Assembly (NCBI RefSeq): GCF_016612865.1
Contig: NZ_JAENZZ010000001.1
Location: 496,001 to 560,000, forward strand
Direction of reading: 5' to 3'
Source of the DNA: Blastococcus sp. TML/M2B
GTDB taxonomy: Bacteria > Actinomycetota > Actinomycetes > Mycobacteriales > Geodermatophilaceae
Length of the DNA: 64,000 nt
Part shown: piece by piece, positions 35,371 through 44,937 of the stretch
Layout: the number at the start of each line of letters is the position of its first letter
How positions within the stretch are numbered: the stretch's first letter is position 1
Translations under genes and position numbers: made by a program
The notes under the pieces: model-generated
What the model saw: only the letters and a program-made list of their open reading frames with translations
Database searches by the model: none
Told to the model about the DNA's origin: nothing

Positions 35371-36631
35371 ATGCGCATCGCCATGCTGGGCACCCGAGGT
35401 GTTCCCGCCCGGTACGGCGGCTTCGAGACCGCCGTCGAGGAGGTCGGCCGCCGGCTGGCCGACCGCGGGCACCGCGTCGTCGTCTACTGCCGGACCGGGC
35501 GGGACGAGACCGAGCGGCCCGACCGCTACCTGGGCATGGAGCTGGTGCACCTGCCGGCCGCGCACAAGCGGGCGCTGGAGACCCTGAGCCACTCGGCCCT
35601 GTCGGTCGGCCACCTGCTGGGGCACCGCACCGATGCCGCGTTCGTCTTCAACGCCGCGAACTCGCCGCTGCTGCCGGCGCTCCGGGCCGCCCGGATCCCG
35701 GTCGCGACGCACGTCGACGGCCTGGAGTGGAAGCGCGCCAAGTGGGGCCCGGTCGGCCAGCGGTACTACCGCGCCGCGGAAGCCCTGGCCGTGCGCTGGT
35801 CCGACGCGCTGATCGCCGACGCCGTCGGCATCGCCGACTACTACCGGCACGAGTTCGGCGCGCCCACCACGCTGCTCACCTACGGCGCCCCGCTGATCCA
35901 GCCCGGGGCCGACCGGCTGGCCGAGCTCGGCCTGACCCCGGGGGAGTACCACCTGGTGGTCGCCCGCTTCGAGCCCGAGAACCCACGTCGACGTGATCGT
36001 CGAGGGCTACGCCCGCAGCGGCGCGACCAAGCCGCTGGTCGTGGTCGGCTCCGCGCCCTACTCCGACGCCTACACCGCGCAGGTGCACGCCGCGGCCGAC
36101 GACCGGGTCCGGTTCCTCGGCGGCGTCTGGGACCAGGAGCAGCTCGACCAGCTCTACGCCAACGCCTACACCTACCTGCACGGCCACTGCGTCGGCGGCA
36201 CGAACCCCTCGCTGCTGCGCGCCATCGGCGCCGGCACCGCCGTGCTGGCGTTCGACTGCGACTTCAACCGCGAGGTCGTCGAGGACGCCGGTCGCTACTT
36301 CACCAGCCCCGCCGACGTCGCCGCCCTGGTCGACGCCGCCGAGGCCGAGCCCCGCCGCATCCGCATCGCCGGGAAGCGGGCCCGCGACCTGGCCGCCGGC
36401 TACGACTGGGACGAGGTCGCGACCGGCTACGAGAAGCTGGCCCTCGCCCTGGCCCGGCGCGACTTCCCGACCCGTCGTCCGAACGGCCGGCGGCTGCCGA
36501 CGGCGGTGCCGGCCCCCCTGCGCATCCCGGAGCCGCGGACCACGACCGCGGTCGTGCCCCCGGTCGTGAACCCGGTCGCGCACCCGGGGACGACGACGCC
36601 GGTCATCCCGATCCGCGGAGCGCAGCAGTGA
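35371..36631 (+). pseudogene. DUF1972-type glycosyltransferase (rhamnosyltransferase-like), split by a one-base insertion
   Basis: The first frame gives MRIAMLGTRGVPARYGGFETAVEEVG, the hallmark of DUF1972 glycosyltransferases, then HVDGLEWKRAKWG and IADAVGIADYY. At 35982-35984 a run CCC appears where CC is expected. After removing one C the protein continues HVDVIVEGYARSGATKPLVVVGSAPY, FLGGVWDQEQLDQLYANA, HGHCVGGTNPSLLRAIGAGTAVLAFD and FNREVVEDAGRYF. The restored product is about 419 residues, a GT4-fold retaining transferase acting on lipid-linked sugars. The C-terminal 50 residues are Pro/Thr-rich. Its stop overlaps the next start as GTGA. Confidence 0.86.
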
Positions 36632-37377
36632 GCACCCTCGCCCCGCCGCGGCCCGAGGAGAGCCTGCGCGAGACGCTCGGCCGGCTGTCCGGTGCCCAGA
36701 AGGGCGCGGCCGGCGCACCCGCGTACTCCCGCTTCGTCAACCGCAAGCTCGGCCGGCTGCTGGCCGCGGTCGCCTTCCACGCGCGGCTCACGCCCAACGC
36801 GGTGACCGGCATCAGCGCCGTCTTCACCGCCACGGCGCTCGTGCTGCTGGCCACCGTCGAGCCGTCGTGGACCCTCGGCCTGGTCCTGACCGCGTGCCTG
36901 GTGCTCGGCTACGCCTTCGACGCCGCCGACGGCCAGCTGGCCCGGCTGCGCGGCGGGGGCTCGCCGGCCGGGGAGTGGCTCGACCACATGGTCGACGCGG
37001 TGAAGTCCTCCGGGCTGCACCTCGCGCTGGTCATCGGCCTCTACCGCTTCGACGTCGTCGACCCGGTGGTCCTGCTGGTGCCGCTGGGCTACTGCCTGGT
37101 CGACGCGGTCACCTACTTCGCCACGATGCTCAACGAGGCGCTGCGCGCGCAGCACGGCGTCGCCACCCGGGCCCAGCCCACCGCGCAGCCGGCCGGCATC
37201 GGCCGGTCGCTGCTCACGCTGCCCACGGACTACGGCCTGCTGGCCTGCCTGTTCGTGCTGTACGGCGCGCCGGGGCTGTTCGTCCCGGCCTACACGCTCC
37301 TGTTCCTCGCGGCGGCGGGCTTCCTCGCCCTCGCCTCGATCAAGTGGTTCACCGAGATGACGAGGCTGCCCCGATGA
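36628..37377 (+). CDS. CDP-alcohol phosphatidyltransferase family protein
   Basis: The 249-aa integral membrane protein carries the signature DAADGQLARLRGGGSPAGEWLDHMVD (DGxxAR...GxxxD...D), followed by several TM segments and WFTEMTRLPR at the end. The family couples a CDP-linked alcohol to a second alcohol with loss of CMP. In this glycan island it might make a phosphodiester-containing lipid or polymer unit. The cytidylyltransferase 14 kb downstream could supply the CDP substrate (inference). GTG start overlaps the upstream stop, and its own stop overlaps the next ATG. Confidence 0.9.
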   Translation: MSTLAPPRPEESLRETLGRLSGAQKGAAGAPAYSRFVNRKLGRLLAAVAFHARLTPNAVTGISAVFTATALVLLATVEPSWTLGLVLTACLVLGYAFDAADGQLARLRGGGSPAGEWLDHMVDAVKSSGLHLALVIGLYRFDVVDPVVLLVPLGYCLVDAVTYFATMLNEALRAQHGVATRAQPTAQPAGIGRSLLTLPTDYGLLACLFVLYGAPGLFVPAYTLLFLAAAGFLALASIKWFTEMTRLPR

Positions 37378-38030
37378 CGCTGCTCTCCCGCATCTCCGGC
37401 GGCGATCGCCGCCGGCGGCTGGTCGTCGCCGGGGCGGCCGCGCTGCTGGTCGCCGTCCTCGTCGCCGTCGGGCTGGCGCTCGCGCCGGGCGACGACGGGA
37501 CGATGAGCGCGTCCGGTCAGGACGCCGACGCGACGGAGGCGCCGCTGACCTCCGGCGCGCCGCCGGAGCTGGCGCCCGCGCCGGTCACCCCCGAGCCCGC
37601 CGGACCGACCGAGGACGCCACCGAGCTCCCGGCGACCCTGGCGCCGGTCGGGTTCGACGAGCAGGCCGCTGCCGGGGACGGGGTCGTCGCCGACGTCGTC
37701 TCCCTGGAGGCGGTCGACGCCACGGGCGTCGGCCCGGGCAACATCTCCGGCCCGGCGCTGCGGGTGACCGTGCGGATCACCAACGGCACCGGCGGCCCGG
37801 TGCCGCTCGACGGCGTGGCGGTCGACCTGGCACACGGCGAGGAGCAGCTGCCCGCCTCGCCGATCAACGACCCGTCGACCGCGCCGTTCTCCGGCGTCCT
37901 GCAGCCGGGGGAGAGCGCCGAGGGCGTGTACGTCTTCACCGTGCCCGCCGGCGACCGCGACCTCGTGACCCTCTCCGTCGGGTACCAGGCCGGCGCGCCG
38001 TTCATGGTGTTCACCGGCTCCGGGGCCTGA
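37374..38030 (+). CDS. Membrane-anchored beta-rich protein (DUF4352-like), copy 1
   Basis: The 218-residue protein has one N-terminal TM helix (LVVAGAAALLVAVLVAVGLAL). A long Pro/Ala/Glu linker follows (about 40-90), then a beta-sandwich-like domain (ALRVTVRITNGTGGPVPLDGVAVDL, LQPGESAEGVYVFTVPAGDRDLVTLSVGY). This resembles DUF4352-type extracellular domains. A paralogue with the same three-part layout follows the second giant secreted protein (55752). The gene is coupled to the CDP-alcohol transferase by an ATGA overlap. Its role is unknown; extracellular, wall-facing placement is inferred from the anchor. Confidence 0.78.
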   Translation: MTLLSRISGGDRRRRLVVAGAAALLVAVLVAVGLALAPGDDGTMSASGQDADATEAPLTSGAPPELAPAPVTPEPAGPTEDATELPATLAPVGFDEQAAAGDGVVADVVSLEAVDATGVGPGNISGPALRVTVRITNGTGGPVPLDGVAVDLAHGEEQLPASPINDPSTAPFSGVLQPGESAEGVYVFTVPAGDRDLVTLSVGYQAGAPFMVFTGSGA

Positions 38031-38032
38031 CC

Positions 38033-39197
38033 GTGGGCCGCCGGCGGGTGCTCGTCGCCCACCCGGGAGCCGAGCTCTACGGCGCCGACCGGGTGCTGCT
38101 GGACTCGGCGTCCTCGCTGGCCACGGCGTTCGACGTGACCGTCGTCCTGCCCGGCCCGGGGCCGCTCGTCCAAGAGCTCGAGGCGCGCGGCCTGCGGGTC
38201 GTGCAGTGCCGGATGCCGGTGCTCCGCAACGCCGCGATGCGGCCGCGCGGCTTCCTGCGGCTGGTGGCCGACGCGGTGCGCGGCGCGCTGCCCGCCGTCC
38301 GGCTGATCCGCCGGCACGGCCGGGACGGCGTCTACGTCAACACCCTCACCCTGCCGTCCTGGCCGCTGCTGGCCCGGTTGGCCGGCAGCCCCTCGCTGTG
38401 CCACGTGCACGAGGCGGAGGCGTCGCAGCCGCGGCTGCTGCGCCGGGGCATGGCGCTCGCGCCGGTCCTGGCCGACCGGGTCATCGCGAACAGCCGGTTC
38501 ACCCTCGACGTGCTCTGCGAGGTCGCGCCGCGGCTGCGGAGGCGCGCCGCCGTCGTCTACAACGCCGTGACGGCGCCCGGCGAGGCGTCTTCCGCGCACG
38601 CGGGCACCGACGGCCCGCTGCGGCTGCTCGTCGTGGGCCGGCTGTCGCCGCGCAAGGGCCCGCAGGTCGCCGTCGCAGTGCTCGAGGAGCTGGTGCGCCG
38701 CGGCGTCGACGCGCGGCTGGACCTCGTCGGCTCGGTCTTCGAGGGCTACGAGTGGTTCGAGGAGGAACTGCACGCGGCCGTCGCGGCCGCGGGCCTGGGC
38801 GACCGGGTGGCTTTTCTCGGCTTCCGCGCCGACGTGTGGGACCACCTCCGGGCTGCCGACGTCGTCCTCGTGCCGTCGATCGCCGAGGAGTCCTTCGGCC
38901 TCACCACCGTGGAGGCAGTCCTGGCCGCCCGCCCGCTGCTGGTCAGCGACTCCAGCGGGCTGCGCGAGGCGGCCGCCGGCTAGCGCCTCGGTGCAGGCGC
39001 TCCCGCCGGGGGACGTCGGCGCGTGGGCCGACGCCGTCGAGCGGGTGGTCGCCGACCGCGCCGGATACGCCCGGGCCGCGCTGGCCGACGCCGACGAGGC
39101 GCGCCGCCGGCACGCCCCCGAGCGCTACCGCGACGAGCTGGTCGGCGAGCTGCGGGCGCTGGTCGGGGACGACCGCGCCGTCGTCGCCGCCCCCTAG
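38033..39197 (+). pseudogene. GT4-family glycosyltransferase, split by a one-base insertion
   Basis: The N-half includes VAHPGAELYGADRVLLDSA, CHVHEAEASQPRL and NAVTAPGE. The GT4 C-half has LLVVGRLSPRKGPQVAVAVLEEL, DRVAFLGFRADVWDHLRAADVVLVPS and the catalytic EESFGLTTVEAVLAA. The frame then hits a TAG at 38981. Deleting the G at 38983 turns TAG into TAC and continues YASVQALPPGDVGAWADAVERVV through to 39197, giving a normal ending for the family (about 387 residues). It transfers a sugar from an NDP donor to the growing repeat unit. GTG 38033 lies two bases after the previous stop. Confidence 0.86.
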
Positions 39198-39219
39198 AGA
39201 CGTCCCAGGAGGGATCCCC

Positions 39220-39993
39220 GTGCCCGGACACGCAGGACCGACGACCGAGGGGCGCGACCGCACGGTCACCCCGCCGGTCTTCATGTACCACTCGATCAGC
39301 CCCTCGACGGCGCCCGATCCGCACGCGCTCCGCGTGCACCCCGACCGGCTGGCCCGCCACCTGAGGCTGCTCTCCCGGCTGGGGCTGCGCGGCGTCCCGC
39401 TCGGCGAGCTGCTCCGCGCGCAGGAGCAGGGCCGCGCCCGCGGGCTGGTCGGGCTGACGTTCGACGACGGCTACACCGACTTCCTCGACCACGCCGTCCC
39501 GCTGCTCGAGCGGTACGGGATGGCCGGCACCCTCTACGTCGTCGCCGGCCGGCTCGGCGGCGTCAACGAGTGGGACGACGGCCCGCGGCTGCCGATCGTG
39601 GACGCCGACCAGGTGCGCGCGGTCGCGGCGGCCGGACACGAGGTGGGCAGCCACACCATGACCCACCCGCGGCTGGCCGGCGCGGAGCCGGGGGCGCTGG
39701 CGGCCGAGGTGGGGGAGAGCCGGCGGGTGCTCGAGGACGTGCTGCAGGCCGAGGTCCCCGGGTTCTGCTACCCCTACGGGAGCTACGACGACGCCGCCGC
39801 CGAGGCCGTGCGCGCCGCCGGGTACGACCACGCCTGCGTCACCGGTGACTACGAGCCCGGCGACCGGTTCACCCTGCCCCGCTGCTACGTCAGCCCGGGG
39901 GACACCACGGTGCACGTCGTCGCGCGCATGGTGCGGCACTCCGTGCGGGTCCGCCGTCCCCTCCCGGGGAGGGCCACCCCCTCGTCCGGGTGA
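39220..39993 (+). CDS. Polysaccharide deacetylase (CE4/NodB family)
   Basis: The 257-aa protein has motif 1 TFDDGYTDF (catalytic Asp and metal Asp), motif 2 SHTMTHP (metal His pair) and motif 3 FCYPYGSYDDAA. The opening PPVFMYHSI is typical of the XadA/ChbG-like deacetylase group. No signal peptide is seen, so it may act on lipid-linked intermediates inside the cell or leave by another route. AGGAGGG five bases before GTG 39220 decides the start. It ends the first transcriptional block of the island, and a strong hairpin follows. Confidence 0.93.
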   Translation: MPGHAGPTTEGRDRTVTPPVFMYHSISPSTAPDPHALRVHPDRLARHLRLLSRLGLRGVPLGELLRAQEQGRARGLVGLTFDDGYTDFLDHAVPLLERYGMAGTLYVVAGRLGGVNEWDDGPRLPIVDADQVRAVAAAGHEVGSHTMTHPRLAGAEPGALAAEVGESRRVLEDVLQAEVPGFCYPYGSYDDAAAEAVRAAGYDHACVTGDYEPGDRFTLPRCYVSPGDTTVHVVARMVRHSVRVRRPLPGRATPSSG

Positions 39994-40005
39994 GCGCGCA
40001 CGTCC

Positions 40006-40051
40006 CGGCGGCCCGCACCCGCCCCCGCACGGGGGCCGGTGCGGGCCGCCG
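40006..40051 (+). terminator. Strong 14-bp hairpin terminator
   Basis: The arms CGGCGGCCCGCACC and GGTGCGGGCCGCCG are perfect and enclose a second small stem (CCCCCG/CGGGGG). CCGTTTCC follows. It lies 13 bases after the deacetylase stop and separates the glycosyltransferase operon from the giant surface-protein gene. Confidence 0.8.
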
Positions 40052-40306
40052 CCGTTTCCGGGCCCGGCGGGCCGGCGCGAGATGACACACCGGGGATCCG
40101 TCGCGGCCCGGGAGCGGACCGTCACGCACGGTGAGAAATGCCGCCGTCCTGCACAGGGCGTGATCGGGCTACGAGCCGCTGACCTGCGCCGATGCACCTG
40201 ATCGGGTGACGGTCGCAACCTGGCGTGAGCGTGATCGTCACGCTTAGTGTCGGCCCGTCCGGGGGGATCATGGGGATTCCCCGCGGCTGAGCCATGGGGG
40301 AAGACG
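40052..40306 (+). promoter_or_regulatory. Upstream region of giant protein 1 with palindrome AGCGTGATCGTCACGCT
   Basis: The 17-base palindrome at 40228-40244 has seven-base perfect arms around TCG and lies 62 bases before the ATG. The right half, GTCACGCT followed two bases later by GT, also appears upstream of the second giant gene (near 51380). No gene is visible in the stretch. The ATG is preceded by GGGGGAAG. A shared regulator of the two giants is possible but unproved. Confidence 0.45.
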
Positions 40307-43300
40307 ATGACGGCACGTGCTCCGGGGACTGCCCGGCGCTCGATCTCGGGTGGAGTGGCGCTCCTCCTGGTCAGCGGGGCCGTCGGCCTCATGGCACCGG
40401 CCGCATCGGCGGACTCCGCGCCGCTGGACCCCGCGAACCCGGCCACGCCGGTGACCGTGACGGCCGACCCGCTGCCCACCGTGCAGATCGACGGCGTCGC
40501 CTGGGACCAGGTCGTCGTCGGCAACACGGTGTACGTGGCCGGCAAGTTCGCGACCGCGCGCCCCGCCGGCGCCCGCGCCGGCACGCAGCAGGTCGTCCGC
40601 AACAACCTGCTCGCCTACGACATCCGCACCGGTGAGCTGATCAGCTCCTTCGCGCCCGACCTCAACGGCCAGGCGCTGGCGATCACCGCCACCCCGGACG
40701 GCCGCCGCATCTTCGTCGGTGGTGACTTCACCCGCGCCAACGGCGAGGTCCGCAACCGGATCGCCGCCTACGACACCGCCACCGGCCAGCTGGCCACCGA
40801 CTTCCGGCCCAGCGTCAGCGGCCAGGTCCGCGCGCTCGCCGCCACCGACTCGGCGGTCTACCTCGGCGGCAGCGTCTCCGCCGTCGGCGGGGCCAGCCGG
40901 ACCAAGCTCGCCGCGGTCTCCGCGTCCACCGGCGCGCTGCTCCCGTGGGCCCCGGTCCCGGGTGCCTCCGCGACCAAGGGCAGCAACGAGGTGCTCGCGC
41001 TCGTCGTGACCAGCGGTGGCGCCCAGGTCGTGGCCGGCGGACGGTTCGCCAGCCTGAACGGCACCGCGGCCACCGGCGTCGGCGCGCTCGACGCGGTCAC
41101 CGGCGCGACGCGGCCGTTCGCCGTCAACAAGCTGATCACCAACCAGGGCTCCAGCTCCGCGATCTGGGGCCTGTCGGCCACCGGCGACACCGTCTTCGGC
41201 AGCGCCTACGACTTCGGCGGCCCGGGCAACCTCGAGGGCACCTTCGCGGCGAACGCCAACGGTGGTGACCTCCGGTTCGCGGCCTACTGCCGTGGCGACA
41301 ACTACGACAACTTCGCCACCAGCCAGGTGCTCTACATCGCCTCGCACATGCACCGCTGCGACTACATCGGCGGCTGGGCGGACTCCGCGCCGTCGCAGGT
41401 CTGGAAGCACGGCAACGCGTTCGGCCTGACCCCGACCCGGACCATCGTCGGCGGCTTCACCAACGCCAACTTCAGCGGCAAGCCCGCGCCGGCGCTGCTG
41501 CACTGGTACCCCTCGTTCTCCCAGGGCAGCGTCACCGGCCAGTACCAGGCCGGCTGGACCGTCGAGGGCAACGAGCAGTACGTCGCCTACGCCGGCGAGT
41601 TCCCGCGGGTGAACGGCACCAACCAGCAGGGCCTGGTCCGCTTCGCGCTGCCGTCGATCGCCCCGAACACGACCGGCCCCGCCGCCACCGGCATGGAGCC
41701 CACGGTCACCGCGGTGGGTGCCGGCGCGGTCCGCGTCGCGTGGAAGACCACCGACGACATGGACAACGAGAACCTGACCTACCGCGTGTACCGGGACGAC
41801 GAGGTCGCCCCGATCCACACGGTGACCCAGGCGTCGAGCTGGTGGAACAAGCCCACCATCGGCGTCGGTGACACCGGCCTGGCGGCCGGCACGCACCGGT
41901 ACCGCGTCACGGCCACCGACCCGTCGGGCAACGTCGCCACCTCCGGCTGGACGACGGCCACCGTCGCCACCGGCGGCGCGGCCCGCCCGTACGCCGACGT
42001 GGTGCGCGCCGACGGCGCCAGCGACCACTGGTCGCTCGGCGAGGCCTCCGGCACGGCCGCCTACAACCTGGGCCGTCCGCTGGACATGACCGCGGGCACC
42101 GGCGTGGGCCGCGGCCAGGCCGGCGCGCTGCGCGGGGACAGCGACACCGCGGTCAGCCTGAACGGCACCTGGTCGGCCTTCGCCTCGACCCGCGCGGCCG
42201 TCCCCGGCCCGCAGACGTTCACCGTCGAGGCCTGGGTCAAGACCACCTCGCGCGCCGGTGGCCGGCTCGTCGGCTTCGGCGACCAGGCCACCACCACCAG
42301 CGGCAGCTACGACCGCCACCTGTACCTCGACACCAACGGCCGGGTGAACTTCGGCGTCTACCCGGGCAGCACCCGGGTCGTCACCAGCCCGACCGCGGTT
42401 AACGACGGCGCCTGGCACCACGTCGCGGGCACGCTCGGCGCGCAGGGCATGGTCCTGTACGTCGACGGCAAGCAGGTGGCCGGGCGCACCGACACCACGT
42501 CGGCGCAGGCCTACAACGGCTACTGGCGGATCGGTGCCGACAACGTGTGGAGCGGGTCGTCGACCTTCTCCGGCTCGATCGACGAGGTCGCGATCTACCC
42601 GACCGCGCTGCCGGCCGACCGGATCGCCGCGCACGAGGCCGTCGGCCGCACCGGGACGGCGGCGAACGTCGCCCCGACGGCCGCCTTCACCTCGACGGCG
42701 TCGTTCCTGGACGCGACCTTCGACGCGACCGGTTCCACCGACACCGACGGCACCATCGCCTCCTACGCCTGGACCTTCGGTGACGGCACCAGCGGGACCG
42801 GCGCGACGCCGGCGCACACCTACCGCGAGGCCGGCACCTACCAGGTGCAGCTCACCGTCACCGACGACCGCGGGGCCACCGACACCCGCACCGGCACGGT
42901 CAGCGTCGTCGCGCCGCCGCCGAACGAGGCCCCCACGGCCGCGTTCAGCATCGCCGGCTCCGGCCGCACCGGGGTCTTCGACGCCGCGGCGTCCACCGAC
43001 ACCGACGGCACCGTCGTCTCCTACGCCTGGGCGTTCGGCGACGGCGCCACCGGCAGCGGCGCGCAGGCCACGCACGAGTACGCCGAGGACGGCACGTACA
43101 CCGTGACCCTCACGGTCACCGACGACGACGGCGCCACCAGCTCCGTCGAGCGCTCGATCACCGTGACCGGCTCGATGCTCGCCACCGACGCCTTCGACCG
43201 GTCGGTGACCGGTGGTCTGGGCACCGCCGACGCCGGTGGTCCCTGGACGGCGTACGCGGGTGCCTCGCGGCAGTCGGTCACCGGCGGCGACGCCGTCCTG

Positions 43301-44803
43301 ACCATGGCCAAGGGCACCAACACCGGCTCCGCGCTGGGCTCGATCGGCCAGACCGACGCCGACGTCCGCACGTCCTTCTCGCTGTCGTCGGTGCCCACCG
43401 GCGGCGGGGCGATGGTCTACGTGGGTGCCCGTCAGGTCGACACGAACACCGCCTACAAGGCGCGGGTCCGCGTCCTGGCCGACGGCAGCGTGCGGGCCGC
43501 CCTGGTGCGGTTCGCCGGCTCGTCCGACGAGACTCTGATCGGTTCCGAGGTGCTCGTGCCCGGGCTGACCTACACGGCCGGTACCCGGCTGAACGTGCGG
43601 GTGCAGGCGTCCGGCACCGGCACGACCGACCTGTCGCTGAGCGTGTGGGCGGCGGGCTCGGCCGAGCCGACCACGCCGACCGCGGTGCGCACCGACTCGA
43701 CGGCGTCCCTCCAGGTGCCCGGGTCGATCAGCCTCGGCGGCTACCTCTCGGGCAGCGCCACCGCCTCGGTGGAGCTCCGGTTCGCCGAGCTGACCGCGTC
43801 GCCGATCGGTGCGCTCCCCGTGACCCCGCCGGTCACCCCGCCGGTCACCCCGCCGGCCAACGTGGCCCCCACGGCGGAGTTCGGCACCGTGGTCACCGGT
43901 CTCTCGGTGGCCGTGGACGCCTCGGCGTCGCGCGACTCCGACGGCACCGTCGCGAGCTACGCCTGGGAGTTCGGTGACGGCAGCACGGGGACCGGCGTCA
44001 CCGCCGGCCACCCGTACGCCGCGGCCGGCACCTACACCGTCCGGCTCACCGTGACCGACGACCGCGGTGCCGTCGGCACCACGACGCGCACGGTCACCGT
44101 CACGGCGCCCGAGCAGCCCGGCACCCCCGAGCAGCCCGGCACCCCGGAGCAGCCCGGCACCCCGGCGCCGGTCGCGGCCGACGCCTTCGAGCGGGCGGTC
44201 ACCGGTGCCCTGGGCACCGCCGACCTGGGCGGCGTCTGGTCGGCGTGGGCCGGCGCGTCCCGCCAGTCCGTGTCCGGCGGTGCCGCCGTCCTCGCCATGG
44301 GCAAGGGCACCAACACCGGGTCGATCCTGCCCATCGGCCGGACGGACGCCGACGTGCGCACCGCCTTCACCATGTCGTCGGTGCCCACCGGCGGCGGGGC
44401 GATGGTCTACGTCGGCGCCCGCCAGCTCGACGCCAACCAGGGCTACAAGGCGCGGGTCCGCGTCCTGGCCGACGGCAGCGTCCGCGTGTCGCTGGTCAAG
44501 CTGACCGGGAGCACCGACGAGGTGCTGATCGGTTCCGAGGCGCTGCTGCCCGGCCTCACCTACACGCCGGGCACCGAGCTCAACGTGCGGGTCGTGGCCT
44601 CGGGCACCGGCACGACGAACCTGTCGCTGACGGTGTGGGCCACCGGAACCCCGGAGCCGACGACGCCGACGGTGGTGCGCACCGACTCCACGGCGGCGCT
44701 CCAGGTCGCCGGTGGGATCACCCTCGGCGGGTACCTCTCGGGCAGCGCGACCGCGCCGGTCGAGGTCCGCTTCACCGAGGTGCGGGTCACCCCCGTCGCC
44801 TGA
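40307..44803 (+). CDS. Giant secreted surface protein 1 (propeller-FN3-LamG-PKD, repeated C-terminal domain)
   Basis: The 1498-residue protein has a signal peptide (RRSISGGVALLLVSGAVGLMAPAASA, cleavage near 40). By residue: a beta-propeller-like region (50-445; VYVGGDFTR-type blades), an FN3-like domain (460-560; DMDNENLTYRVYRD), a LamG/concanavalin-like domain (565-785; FTVEAWVKTTS, GAWHHVAGTLG, GSIDEVAIYP) and two PKD domains (790-955; SYAWTFGDG). A domain of about 200 aa without a name known to me follows (957-1165), then PVTPP repeats, a third PKD, EQPGTP repeats, and a second copy of the unnamed domain (1288-1498). No wall-anchor signal is present. An adhesin or matrix protein is the best guess. 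Pmt glycosylation is plausible. Confidence 0.9.
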   Translation: MTARAPGTARRSISGGVALLLVSGAVGLMAPAASADSAPLDPANPATPVTVTADPLPTVQIDGVAWDQVVVGNTVYVAGKFATARPAGARAGTQQVVRNNLLAYDIRTGELISSFAPDLNGQALAITATPDGRRIFVGGDFTRANGEVRNRIAAYDTATGQLATDFRPSVSGQVRALAATDSAVYLGGSVSAVGGASRTKLAAVSASTGALLPWAPVPGASATKGSNEVLALVVTSGGAQVVAGGRFASLNGTAATGVGALDAVTGATRPFAVNKLITNQGSSSAIWGLSATGDTVFGSAYDFGGPGNLEGTFAANANGGDLRFAAYCRGDNYDNFATSQVLYIASHMHRCDYIGGWADSAPSQVWKHGNAFGLTPTRTIVGGFTNANFSGKPAPALLHWYPSFSQGSVTGQYQAGWTVEGNEQYVAYAGEFPRVNGTNQQGLVRFALPSIAPNTTGPAATGMEPTVTAVGAGAVRVAWKTTDDMDNENLTYRVYRDDEVAPIHTVTQASSWWNKPTIGVGDTGLAAGTHRYRVTATDPSGNVATSGWTTATVATGGAARPYADVVRADGASDHWSLGEASGTAAYNLGRPLDMTAGTGVGRGQAGALRGDSDTAVSLNGTWSAFASTRAAVPGPQTFTVEAWVKTTSRAGGRLVGFGDQATTTSGSYDRHLYLDTNGRVNFGVYPGSTRVVTSPTAVNDGAWHHVAGTLGAQGMVLYVDGKQVAGRTDTTSAQAYNGYWRIGADNVWSGSSTFSGSIDEVAIYPTALPADRIAAHEAVGRTGTAANVAPTAAFTSTASFLDATFDATGSTDTDGTIASYAWTFGDGTSGTGATPAHTYREAGTYQVQLTVTDDRGATDTRTGTVSVVAPPPNEAPTAAFSIAGSGRTGVFDAAASTDTDGTVVSYAWAFGDGATGSGAQATHEYAEDGTYTVTLTVTDDDGATSSVERSITVTGSMLATDAFDRSVTGGLGTADAGGPWTAYAGASRQSVTGGDAVLTMAKGTNTGSALGSIGQTDADVRTSFSLSSVPTGGGAMVYVGARQVDTNTAYKARVRVLADGSVRAALVRFAGSSDETLIGSEVLVPGLTYTAGTRLNVRVQASGTGTTDLSLSVWAAGSAEPTTPTAVRTDSTASLQVPGSISLGGYLSGSATASVELRFAELTASPIGALPVTPPVTPPVTPPANVAPTAEFGTVVTGLSVAVDASASRDSDGTVASYAWEFGDGSTGTGVTAGHPYAAAGTYTVRLTVTDDRGAVGTTTRTVTVTAPEQPGTPEQPGTPEQPGTPAPVAADAFERAVTGALGTADLGGVWSAWAGASRQSVSGGAAVLAMGKGTNTGSILPIGRTDADVRTAFTMSSVPTGGGAMVYVGARQLDANQGYKARVRVLADGSVRVSLVKLTGSTDEVLIGSEALLPGLTYTPGTELNVRVVASGTGTTNLSLTVWATGTPEPTTPTVVRTDSTAALQVAGGITLGGYLSGSATAPVEVRFTEVRVTPVA
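43820..43855 (+). repeat. Three tandem 12-bp units coding VTPP
   Basis: The unit GTCACCCCGCCG (first copy GTGACC...) is repeated three times without spacers. It encodes a Pro/Thr linker before the third PKD domain of giant protein 1. Such tandem coding repeats can change number by slippage, altering linker length. Confidence 0.85.
44111..44164 (+). repeat. Three tandem 18-bp units coding EQPGTP
   Basis: The unit GAGCAGCCCGGCACCCC plus one variable base is repeated three times. It encodes the flexible linker between the third PKD domain and the last copy of the unnamed domain in giant protein 1. Copies differ only at the last base, so the repeat is recent or maintained by conversion. Confidence 0.88.
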
Positions 44804-44816
44804 TCCACCGCACGCA

Positions 44817-44860
44817 CCGACGGCCTCCCGTCCCGGGCATCCGGGGCGGGGGGCCGTCGG
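44817..44860 (+). terminator. Hairpin after giant protein 1
   Basis: The arms CCGACGGCC and GGCCGTCGG lie 13 bases after the stop and enclose a further GC-rich inner stem (CCCGTCCCGG/CCGGGGCGGG). It separates the giant gene from the flippase gene, which has its own GGGAGGA ribosome-binding site. Confidence 0.72.
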
Positions 44861-44937
44861 CGTCCCGGCTGCCCCCTTGGGGTGACCGCCCCGCCCGGAC
44901 CGGCCGATACGGGCCGCCGGACCGGGAGGATGTCCTG